Below, piece by piece: positions 1 to 6,656 of a DNA stretch of 13,897 bases. The translations under genes and the position numbers were made by a program. The stretch lies in the NCBI GenBank assembly GCA_029933115.1, contig JAOZOT010000001.1, forward strand, positions 40,218 to 54,114. The letters are read 5' to 3'. Origin of the DNA: Anaerolineae bacterium. GTDB taxonomy: Bacteria > Chloroflexota > Anaerolineae > E26-bin7. How positions within the stretch are numbered: the first letter of the stretch is position 1; each line of letters opens with the position of its first letter. The notes beneath the pieces are model-generated. The model was given only the letters and a program-made list of their open reading frames with translations. It was not told where the DNA came from and ran no database searches.

Positions 1-782
1 AAGCCACGGCCACCTACATCGCAGCCCGGGCTACCGTCGAGGCCTTCACCACCGGTACGGCCACCCCCACGCCGCCCAACGTGTTCACAGCCACGCCTAC
101 GCCGGTTCTGGTCTACGTTGACAACCCCACTCTGACTCCTGTGCCTACCCCAACTCCCAGGCCGGACCCGGCTCGCATGCCGCCTGAACTCAAGGGCAAG
201 ATTGCCTTCCTCTCCGACCGGGAGGGAGGACCAGGGCAGAAACCTGCTATCTGGGTCATGGACCCTGATGGAAGCAACCTCGCCCGGCTGACTGCACCCT
301 GGGCTTACGAATTTGCCCTCGAACTTGACACGTACTCGCCGGACATGCGCCAGCAGGTCTTTGCTTATCTATATAAGGGCTCATATGAACTGTGGGTGCA
401 CAACATAGCGGACAATTGGATTTGGCGCCTTCGAGCGCCCCCCAAGGGGCAAGCTTATCACCCGGCCTGGTCACCAGACGGCACCCACATTGCTTACGTC
501 TCCCAGGAGGACGGCAACGACGAAATCCACGTGATTGAAATGAGAGATGGGGTGGTCGTATCCGATGCCAGGCTGACCCACAATGACTGGGAATGGGACA
601 AGCACCCTAGCTACTCCCCCGATGGCCGGCAGATTGTCTTCTATTCGAACAGGGAGAACGAGAACGGACGGACGCAGATCTGGATCATGGGCGCCGATGG
701 CAGCCGGCCGCGGAACATCAGCAACAACCCTTACAATGACTGGGATCCAGTCTGGATAAAGTGGCCCAGGACAGTCCCTTGA
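1..782 (+). CDS. TolB/PD40-type beta-propeller protein with Thr/Pro-rich stalk, 5'-truncated
   Basis: The reading frame is open from base 3 to the left edge, so the N-terminus lies outside the window; the GTG at 81 is internal rather than a start. The visible part begins with a Thr/Pro/Ala-rich linker (bases 3-180, several TPTP runs), typical of a stalk between a membrane anchor and an extracellular domain. At least three PD40/WD40-like repeats follow. Each has the form x-I-A-F/Y-x-S, then I-W-V-M-DPDGS-type strands, with SPDG turns (AWSPDG, SYSPDG) as in the C-terminal propeller of TolB. The family is usually periplasmic or extracellular and binds proteins or ligands; no catalytic residues are expected. 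It stops 19 bp before the Wzz/BY-kinase gene and is probably co-transcribed with it. Its exact role is unknown. Family assignment is secure; a link to polysaccharide export rests on position only. Confidence 0.85.
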   Translation, partial: ATATYIAARATVEAFTTGTATPTPPNVFTATPTPVLVYVDNPTLTPVPTPTPRPDPARMPPELKGKIAFLSDREGGPGQKPAIWVMDPDGSNLARLTAPWAYEFALELDTYSPDMRQQVFAYLYKGSYELWVHNIADNWIWRLRAPPKGQAYHPAWSPDGTHIAYVSQEDGNDEIHVIEMRDGVVVSDARLTHNDWEWDKHPSYSPDGRQIVFYSNRENENGRTQIWIMGADGSRPRNISNNPYNDWDPVWIKWPRTVP

Positions 783-801
783 AACAGAGGAGGAACAACC
801 G

Positions 802-2451
802 ATGGAATTACGCGAATACCTGGCCATTATGCGGAAATGGTGGTGGCTCATTGCACTGTGCGCCATTCTGGCGGCCGGGGCCAGCTTTGTAGTCAACCGC
901 TCTACCCCGCCTGTATATCAAGCCTCCACCACCCTGATGGTGGGCCAGATCATCCAGGACCCCAACCCCAACACCCAGGACATGTCTACCAGCGAGCGCC
1001 TGGCTCAAACCTATGCTGAGATAGCGAGAAGGCAACCCATCTTGCAGGCCACGGTCAAAGCCCTCGGCCTAGACACGAGCTGGGAGGAGTTGCGGGAACG
1101 CGTCAGTGTGAATCTGGTGCGGAATACCCAGTTGATAGAGATCAGGGTCATGGACACCGACCCTCAACGGGCCAAGGTCACGGCCGACGAGATTGCCCGC
1201 CAGCTCATCCTGCAAAGCCCCACCCAACAGGATAAAGAGCGTGAGGGGCACCGCCAGTTTGTGACTGCTCAACTGGCCGACCTGCAGGCCAAGATCGAGG
1301 CCGGACAGGCAGAGATCGCCGAGCTGGAAAAATCCCTGGCTGTGGCCTTCAACGCCGAGCAGATGCAGAACATTCGCGCTCAGATCACGGCCCTGCAAAA
1401 CCAGGTCAACATCTGGCAGGCCAACTACGCCTCTTTGCTGTCCTTTCTCCAGGAAGGGGTCACCAATTACATCAGCGTGGTCGAACCTGCTACTGTGCCC
1501 ATGGTGCCCATAAGCCCCAGGACACGCACCAATATCCTTATGGCAGCTATGGTGGGGATCATGCTGGGGGCAGGATTTGCTTTCCTCATTGAGTATCTGG
1601 ATGACACCATCAAATCGCCTGACGACATCGTTCAAACCCTGGGTCTCTCTCCGCTTGGGGCAATCGGTCGTATTGACGGTAAAAGCTACGGAGACAAGCT
1701 CATCGCTGCTATCCATCCCCGCTCTCCTATTTCCGAGGCCTATCGTATCCTGCGCACCAACATCCAGTTTTCGGCTGTGGACAGGCCGTTGGAGACCCTT
1801 CTCATCAGCAGTCCCAATCCCATCGAGGGTAAGAGCATCACATTGGCTAACCTGGGAGTGGTAATGGCCCAGGCGGGGCTATCGGCTATCCTGGTGGACT
1901 CGGACCTGCGGCGGCCTGTGCTCCACAAGATCTTTGACCTGCCTAACAAGGAGGGGCTGACCACCGCTCTCCTTGAGGGAGAACCTCACCTCGATGGCCA
2001 TCTGCAGGCCACCCAGGTGGAGAATCTCTGGATACTGACCAGCGGGCCACTTCCTCCCAACCCTTCGGAGCTGCTAGGGTCGCAGAAAATGAAGAACCTC
2101 ATCGAGGCTCTGAAGGAGAAGGCCGACGTCATCCTCTTCGACAGCCCGCCCTCTCTGGTCGTCACCGATGCGGCAGTGCTGGCCAGGCAGGTAGACGGCG
2201 TGCTTCTGGTGACCGACGCCGGGAATACGCGCAGAGAGATGGCCCGGCGGGCCAAGGACGATCTGCTCAAGGTGGGAGCTAACGTGTTGGGCGCAGTGCT
2301 GAACAAGCTCTCGCCGCGTGGAGCCGGCTATTACTATCACTACTATTACTACTCACGGGATGGTGAGGGCCAGAAGCGCCGCAAGAGAAAAAAGAAGAGA
2401 AGCCTGCTGAGTAGACTCCCGGTTTTGAGACGCCTTGGTCACCGGCGTTAG
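802..2451 (+). CDS. Wzz/BY-kinase fusion: polysaccharide chain-length regulator and tyrosine autokinase
   Basis: 549 aa. A strong Shine-Dalgarno, GAGGAGG at 787-793, stands 8 nt before this ATG. Order: short cytoplasmic N-terminus, TM1 about 14-32, extracytoplasmic Wzz domain with a Gln/Glu/Ala-rich coiled-coil stretch about 125-215, the Pro-rich VPMVPISP (232-239), TM2 about 245-265, then a cytoplasmic BY-kinase. The kinase shows EAYRxLRTNI (312-321), Walker A with G343-K344-S345, Walker A' ILVDSDLRRP (363-372) and Walker B VILFDSPP (443-450). A tyrosine cluster (Y510-512, Y514-517) is the expected autophosphorylation site. Family members control length and export of capsule or exopolysaccharide through cycles of autophosphorylation and oligomerisation. 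Oddities: Walker A reads PIEGKSIT where GEGKST is usual, and the Tyr cluster is followed by about 30 more residues rich in Arg/Lys (from about 523). No cognate phosphatase gene is in the window. Confidence 0.93.
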   Translation: MELREYLAIMRKWWWLIALCAILAAGASFVVNRSTPPVYQASTTLMVGQIIQDPNPNTQDMSTSERLAQTYAEIARRQPILQATVKALGLDTSWEELRERVSVNLVRNTQLIEIRVMDTDPQRAKVTADEIARQLILQSPTQQDKEREGHRQFVTAQLADLQAKIEAGQAEIAELEKSLAVAFNAEQMQNIRAQITALQNQVNIWQANYASLLSFLQEGVTNYISVVEPATVPMVPISPRTRTNILMAAMVGIMLGAGFAFLIEYLDDTIKSPDDIVQTLGLSPLGAIGRIDGKSYGDKLIAAIHPRSPISEAYRILRTNIQFSAVDRPLETLLISSPNPIEGKSITLANLGVVMAQAGLSAILVDSDLRRPVLHKIFDLPNKEGLTTALLEGEPHLDGHLQATQVENLWILTSGPLPPNPSELLGSQKMKNLIEALKEKADVILFDSPPSLVVTDAAVLARQVDGVLLVTDAGNTRREMARRAKDDLLKVGANVLGAVLNKLSPRGAGYYYHYYYYSRDGEGQKRRKRKKKRSLLSRLPVLRRLGHRR

Positions 2452-2467
2452 CTCGGAGTAACAAGAC

Positions 2468-4516
2468 TTGTCTTGCGCGAAAAACAGACCATCTGGCCTG
2501 GCCAGGCACGCCCGGCTGATTGATCTGGCCTGCCTATTCCTCCTGTTGGCCCTTTCGGCGCTTGGTTATCTCAAATACAGGCGGATTACAGGCCACCTGG
2601 CTTCGCTTCAAAAACATTTATCCGGGATTCAGAACACAGGCCAGACCAACGCTTCGACCGGCTTGTCGTTGGAGTGTCTCCAACATTTCAAGGAAAACCT
2701 GGCCCAGGCAGAAATTGAGTTGAGGGCTATCGAGGATGAACTGGGGTTTCTCCTGGTTTTGAGCCCCCACCTGGGCTGGCTGCCTCTGGTAGGGAGCGAC
2801 CTGGAAGCAATGCCACATCTCTTTGCCCTGGCAGTTGACTGTCTCGAGGCGGGGCAACTCGTCTGCCAGGGAATGCAGCCGGCAGCAAGCCTGCTGGCCG
2901 GAAGGTCTCCGAGTGCTTTTTTGGTCGAAGGGTTTGACGAGCGAATTCTGGCCGCCCTGGCAGATGAGCGTTCCACCTTCATGGAGGCCCAGAGTCGGCT
3001 GGATAGCGCGGCGAGCCATCGGCAACAGATTGACCGGGCCAAGTTTGTTGTAGCGCCCGGCCTGCGTCGCCACCTGGATCGGCTGGACCACTACCTCCCG
3101 CTCTTGCGGGCCGGTGTGCAGATGGCGCTCCTGGCCCCTGAGATAGGTCCCGGTCTATTGGGCCTCGACAGCCCCAGGACTTATCTGATCCTGGCCCAGA
3201 ACAACCACGAATTGAGGGCTACGGGAGGTTTCATCAGTGCAATCGGCCTTCTGCGCGTTGACAGGGGCCGGATCGGCACAACCGGCTTCCGCGATAGCTA
3301 TCTCTTCGATGACCCGGGCAGGCCCTACTCCGCGCCTCCTGAAGCTTTGACGAGATACATGCGGGCCGGGGTGTGGGTGCTGAGGGATGCCAACTGGTCA
3401 CCTGACTTCCCCACCACCGCCAGGGTGTCCAGGGAGATGTACCAACTGGGACAGGGCGTGGCTGTAGATGGAGTCATTGCTGTAGACTTGACGGCCATAG
3501 AATACATCGTCGGCGCCATCGGCCCTATACGGCTGGAAACCTATGGTGAGAAAGTCGGCCGGGAAGATCTGGTGGACAAACTCAAAAGCTACTGGACCTC
3601 CCCGCCGACTCAGGAGGGAGACTGGTGGAGCCACCGCAAGGATTTCATGGCCGCGCTGGCCGAAGGGGTGTTCACCAAGCTGAGAACCGAACTAGACCAT
3701 CGTCAGGGGCTGGACTTGCTGCTGGCTCTCTGGAGAAGCCTTGAGGAGAAACACCTGCTGATTTACGTAGACGACCCAGACGCTAAGCGGTTTCTGGCAG
3801 AGCACAACTGGGATGGGGCCATCCGCCCCGCTGAAGGCGATTATCTCTTCGTGGTGGACACCAACGTAGGATACAACAAGGTAGACCCCAAGGTGGAAAG
3901 GGAGCTGGACTATCAGGTGGTCATCGGTGCCGATGGTCGCGTTCAGGGCCGGTTGACGATTTCCTATGCCAATGAGAGTAATATAGAGGTGGATGGATGC
4001 CTGCAGGAGGCCAAATACCAGGCCGGCTACGAGCAGATGGTGGAGGGCTGTTACTGGGATTACCTTCGTCTTTACATACCAGAAGGTAGCCGCATCATCG
4101 AGGCCACTGCGGTTCCTTTGCCCCAGGGGAGCCTCTTAAGCCTTGCCCTGAGCGAGGCCGAAGGAAAAGGCGGGGGAAACGAGCCGGAAGGTGGCTGGCC
4201 GACGGTCGAACCGCCGGAGGGAGGTAAGGCCGTTTTCTCCCAGTTCTTCGTCGTCGCTCCTGGTCGGCGGCGGGAGCTCAGTTTCCAATACGATTTACCT
4301 TTTGAGGCCACTCAGGCGGAAGGCAGTGGCCGCTACCAGTTGCTCATCCAGAAACAGCCCGGGACTCTGGCCGTCCCTGTGCACCTGGCCATAACTATCC
4401 CCGCCCAGGCCAGGCTCATAGCCACCCGGCCGCAGCCGACACGGGTAAACGCTAACGTCATCGAGTTCGAGACCACCCTGTCTACCGACCGGAGTTTCGA
4501 GTTGATCTGGCGCTGA
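2468..4516 (+). CDS. DUF4012 domain membrane-anchored protein
   Basis: 682 aa from a TTG start, chosen because GGAG (2455-2458) lies 9 nt upstream and the frame begins just 16 bp after the kinase gene; no ATG or GTG before the membrane segment fits better. One N-terminal TM (about 18-34) is followed by a helical, Leu/Glu-rich region (about 40-220), suggesting a coiled coil. The DUF4012 core starts near LILAQNNHELRATGGFIS (240-257), the family's hallmark segment, and continues through YxVDGVIAVDLTAIEYIVGAIGP-like sequence. The C-terminal part is beta-rich and probably extracellular. DUF4012 proteins occur in exopolysaccharide loci of Chloroflexota and Actinobacteria, but no biochemical role is established to my knowledge; position beside Wzz/BY-kinase suggests a part in polymer assembly or attachment. 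Residues 558-566 (SLALSEAEG) look like a translated dispersed repeat in a variable loop. Confidence 0.88.
   Translation: MSCAKNRPSGLARHARLIDLACLFLLLALSALGYLKYRRITGHLASLQKHLSGIQNTGQTNASTGLSLECLQHFKENLAQAEIELRAIEDELGFLLVLSPHLGWLPLVGSDLEAMPHLFALAVDCLEAGQLVCQGMQPAASLLAGRSPSAFLVEGFDERILAALADERSTFMEAQSRLDSAASHRQQIDRAKFVVAPGLRRHLDRLDHYLPLLRAGVQMALLAPEIGPGLLGLDSPRTYLILAQNNHELRATGGFISAIGLLRVDRGRIGTTGFRDSYLFDDPGRPYSAPPEALTRYMRAGVWVLRDANWSPDFPTTARVSREMYQLGQGVAVDGVIAVDLTAIEYIVGAIGPIRLETYGEKVGREDLVDKLKSYWTSPPTQEGDWWSHRKDFMAALAEGVFTKLRTELDHRQGLDLLLALWRSLEEKHLLIYVDDPDAKRFLAEHNWDGAIRPAEGDYLFVVDTNVGYNKVDPKVERELDYQVVIGADGRVQGRLTISYANESNIEVDGCLQEAKYQAGYEQMVEGCYWDYLRLYIPEGSRIIEATAVPLPQGSLLSLALSEAEGKGGGNEPEGGWPTVEPPEGGKAVFSQFFVVAPGRRRELSFQYDLPFEATQAEGSGRYQLLIQKQPGTLAVPVHLAITIPAQARLIATRPQPTRVNANVIEFETTLSTDRSFELIWR
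4146..4164 (+). repeat. Dispersed-repeat-like segment inside the DUF4012 gene
   Basis: CCCTGAGCGAGGCCGAAGG resembles the CCTGAGC-(N)n-TCGAAGG class of short dispersed bacterial repeats, with GCCGAAGG replacing GTCGAAGG. It is read in frame as LSEAEG inside the loop between two C-terminal beta segments of the DUF4012 protein. The resemblance is from memory of the repeat class, and a chance match is possible. Confidence 0.4.
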
Positions 4517-4527
4517 AGGGTGAAAGT

Positions 4528-5550
4528 ATGCAATTCTGGAGGGGGAAACCAATCTATTGGGCCTTTGTACTGGCCGGCTTGATACTCACCTCCCTCCTGG
4601 GCGTCGGGGACAGGGTGTGGGCTGCGCCGGGCCAGGATCCCCGGCGACAGACCGTGCCCACGCCGACGGAGGTGCCAAAGACGGCGACCAGGATTCCACC
4701 ACCGCCCAGGCCAACGCTCCCACCCTCGACTATCACCGTAACGCCCTCGGCATCGCCGACTTTCCCACCACTGCCGACGGCGACGTCGGCCCCGACTGCG
4801 CCTGGGCCTGCGGCCAGCCCGTCCGTCCAGATCATCATATTGCCGGCACCGACGAGGGAAAAGCCCACACCGGCTCGGAAATGCCGACCCCTGGAGAAAA
4901 CGATTTCTCCTGCGAAAGGTGGCAAACTGGATCGGCTGGCTACGTGCCGTGTGCTGATACAAGTCCCGGCGGAAGCTGTGATAGAAGACACCCTTCTGCA
5001 CCTGACTCCCCGGCTGTTAACGGATGCCCCACCCTCAGAGCCCTGGCTGCAGATGCGAAGCGTGGCCTTCACCCTGGAAGCCTTCTCGGTGGGGGGACAT
5101 CCTCGCCCCGGCTTCATCTTCGCCAGACCCTACACAGCAACTATCCGCTACAATCAAACGGATGTGGAAGTTGGAAGCCGCAGAGCCGATAGCCTTACCA
5201 TAGCCTACTATGATGCAGCAGCACACAAATGGACGCCTTTGGACAGCTGGGTGGATCCAGAGGAGAGATTGGTGTCAGCAGCGTTCGACCGGCCGGGATG
5301 GCTGGCCCTGATGTTCGCCCTGAGCGAAACCGAGGGCACGCCCACGTGGCAGCCGGCCTCAGCGCCCACTTCTCCGGATGTGCAACACGCAACGCGCATC
5401 ACCACGAAGGCGCCAACGTCTGCCTCGTCGCCTTCGAGCCGAGCCGAGGCAGGCAACTCTACGTGTTTCCTGGGAATGGCCGGCACTTCTCTCCTGCTGC
5501 TGCTGGCAGCGGGGCTTTACGTCGCTGGTGGGAGGCGAGACAGGGACTGA
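4528..5550 (+). CDS. Exported ZU5-like beta-sandwich protein with Pro-rich linker and C-terminal membrane anchor
   Basis: 340 aa; AAGGG at 4516-4520 lies 7 nt before the ATG and overlaps the upstream stop. A signal peptide (hydrophobic core about 11-26) ends in VWA, and cleavage there would leave a mature N-terminus A-P-G-Q. The shared segment WAAPGQDPRRQTVPTP spans residues 31-46. A Pro/Thr/Ser linker runs to about 115. A ZU5-like domain (about 126-265) follows: ISPAKGGKLD, VLIQVPAEAV, a FTLEAFSVGG strand and a closing YYDAAAHKWTPLDSWVD to WLALM segment. After a second Ser/Thr/Pro linker, a C-terminal TM (about 311-333) ends in GGRRDRD. No LPxTG motif is present, so it is probably held by the TM itself. 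The ZU5 fold in other proteins mediates protein contacts. The protein encoded at 8304-9119 is a clear structural relative. Function unknown; perhaps a surface scaffold made with the polysaccharide machinery. Confidence 0.82.
   Translation: MQFWRGKPIYWAFVLAGLILTSLLGVGDRVWAAPGQDPRRQTVPTPTEVPKTATRIPPPPRPTLPPSTITVTPSASPTFPPLPTATSAPTAPGPAASPSVQIIILPAPTREKPTPARKCRPLEKTISPAKGGKLDRLATCRVLIQVPAEAVIEDTLLHLTPRLLTDAPPSEPWLQMRSVAFTLEAFSVGGHPRPGFIFARPYTATIRYNQTDVEVGSRRADSLTIAYYDAAAHKWTPLDSWVDPEERLVSAAFDRPGWLALMFALSETEGTPTWQPASAPTSPDVQHATRITTKAPTSASSPSSRAEAGNSTCFLGMAGTSLLLLLAAGLYVAGGRRDRD
5317..5336 (+). repeat. Possible degenerate dispersed-repeat remnant in the ZU5-like gene
   Basis: GCCCTGAGCGAAACCGAGGG shares GCCCTGAGCGA with the segment at 4145-4155 and has CCGAGGG where that one has CCGAAGG. 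It encodes ALSETEG just after the last strand of the ZU5-like domain, a domain border where an insertion would be tolerated. The evidence is a short match only. Confidence 0.25.
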
Positions 5551-5576
5551 GCTCCCTCGATTGGTTGCAAGCGTCG

Positions 5577-5585
5577 AAAAGGAGG
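5577..5585 (+). promoter_or_regulatory. Ribosome binding site that sets the TTG start of the UPF0104 gene
   Basis: AAAAGGAGG lies 27 nt after the upstream stop and 9 nt before an in-frame TTG at 5595. The in-frame ATG at 5613 is 27 nt away and has no comparable site, so TTG is favoured. The open frame upstream of here overlaps the ZU5-like gene and is not coding. Confidence 0.65.
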
Positions 5586-5594
5586 CTCGTAATT

Positions 5595-6656
5595 TTGCTT
5601 GACGGCCTTGAAATGGAGGAGGAGTCCGGCGGCATCGTAAAAGCTCGGTTGTGGTTGGGCTTTGGTTTGGGGGTTATCGCCTTATGGCTCAGCTTGAAAA
5701 ACGTTCGCCTGGCCGACGCTGTCAAGACTACCCTCCAGGCCGATGGCCTTTTCATTGCCCTGGCCGCAGGCACAGCCATAGTCACTACCTTGGGCAAGGC
5801 CGCCCGATGGAAGCTTCTGCTACACGAGCACCGCTCCCACCTCTCCTTTGGCAGGCTCCTCTCCGCCCTGCTTGCCGGACAGCTGGTTAACGCTGCCTTG
5901 CCGGGCAGAGCAGGGGAGATAGTCCGGGTCTATCTGGTCGGGGAGAGAGAGGGTGTCTCCAAAGTCACGGCTCTGGCTACGGTCGTTGTAGAGAAGTTCC
6001 TGGACGGCACAATGCTCTTGTTGCTCCTGGCAGGGCTGGCTCTGGTTGTTCCTCTCCCCATTTGGCTTCGAGATGCGGTTCCTCTCCTCAGCCTGGGGCT
6101 GATGGTTCTCCTGGCTTTGCTGGTGTCAACAGCCTCGGGAGAGTTCGGGTTGCGACCAGGGCTGAGGCGAATCGTCAACCCGTTGCCGCAACGCTGGCGC
6201 ACCGGCCTGATGCAAGGTGTGGACCGAGCCACGGAGGGGCTGAGCCTGCTGGGGCGGCCCACTGTCCTCTGTTCAGCGCTGGCCTCGTCGGCGCTGATCT
6301 GGGCCGCTGCCACTTTAACCAATTACCTGGTCATGAAAGCCCTGAGGATTGATCTGCCTCTGAGTGCATCGGCGCTTGTGCTGGCCGCCGTTCACGCCGG
6401 AGTGGCGCTATCACCGACTCCTGGTCAGGTAGGGGTCTTCCACTACTTGTGCATCCTTTCGCTCTCCTTTTTCGGCCTAGACCGGAGCCTTGCCCTCAGC
6501 TACAGTCTTGCGTTGCACCTGGTAGTCTACACTCCTATAGTCCTGTTAGGCTCTCTGAGCCTGTGGGGGGAAAGCTACAACTGGCACAGGCCGAGGGGCA
6601 AAGCCGTAGCGAAGCCAGATCGGAGCGAAGCGGAAGAATGCGTTTTTCAGTCATAG
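5595..6656 (+). CDS. UPF0104 / LPG-synthase-TM family multi-pass membrane protein
   Basis: 353 aa from TTG 5595 (ATG 5613 would give 347). About eight hydrophobic segments cover almost the whole chain. The family's first conserved block appears as NAALPGRAGEIVR (99-111), and the second block, usually P-x-PGG-x-G near the C-terminus, appears as SPTPGQVG (273-280), with Gln replacing the second Gly. The family (COG0392, with AglD and the membrane part of MprF as relatives) is linked to flipping lipid-linked substrates or to glycosyl transfer in surface glycan loci; here there is no C-terminal aminoacyl-transferase domain, so lysyl-PG synthesis is not predicted. Its last 19 bp overlap the next gene's start, implying translational coupling to the GT2-PGT fusion and a shared glycolipid pathway. 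The hydrophilic tail (from about residue 325, including DRSEAEE) is longer than expected and unassigned. Confidence 0.86.
   Translation: MLDGLEMEEESGGIVKARLWLGFGLGVIALWLSLKNVRLADAVKTTLQADGLFIALAAGTAIVTTLGKAARWKLLLHEHRSHLSFGRLLSALLAGQLVNAALPGRAGEIVRVYLVGEREGVSKVTALATVVVEKFLDGTMLLLLLAGLALVVPLPIWLRDAVPLLSLGLMVLLALLVSTASGEFGLRPGLRRIVNPLPQRWRTGLMQGVDRATEGLSLLGRPTVLCSALASSALIWAAATLTNYLVMKALRIDLPLSASALVLAAVHAGVALSPTPGQVGVFHYLCILSLSFFGLDRSLALSYSLALHLVVYTPIVLLGSLSLWGESYNWHRPRGKAVAKPDRSEAEECVFQS

Noticed and set aside
1069..1716. 215-codon antisense frame inside the Wzz/BY-kinase gene
   Set aside because: The sense frame has full Wzz and coiled-coil features; the antisense product matches nothing recognisable.
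4554..5192. Long overlapping frames on both strands across the Pro-rich linker gene
   Set aside because: GC-rich, low-complexity coding DNA commonly leaves alternative frames open; their products are compositionally biased and show no domain.
5461..5550. Sortase signal at the C-terminus of the first ZU5-like protein
   Set aside because: There is a TM and a basic tail but no LPxTG-like motif before them.
5229..5594. Open frame upstream of and continuous with the UPF0104 gene
   Set aside because: It overlaps the ZU5-like gene in another frame and has no family-like sequence; the ribosome site at 5577-5585 marks the real start.
6449..6637. 63-codon extension of the GT2-PGT gene
   Set aside because: It lies inside the UPF0104 gene in another frame, and the GT2 fold begins exactly at ATG 6638.
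6600..6637. Third possible dispersed-repeat copy at the end of the UPF0104 gene (GGAGCGAAGCGGAAG)
   Set aside because: Only a loose match to the segment at 4146-4164; too short and degenerate to claim.
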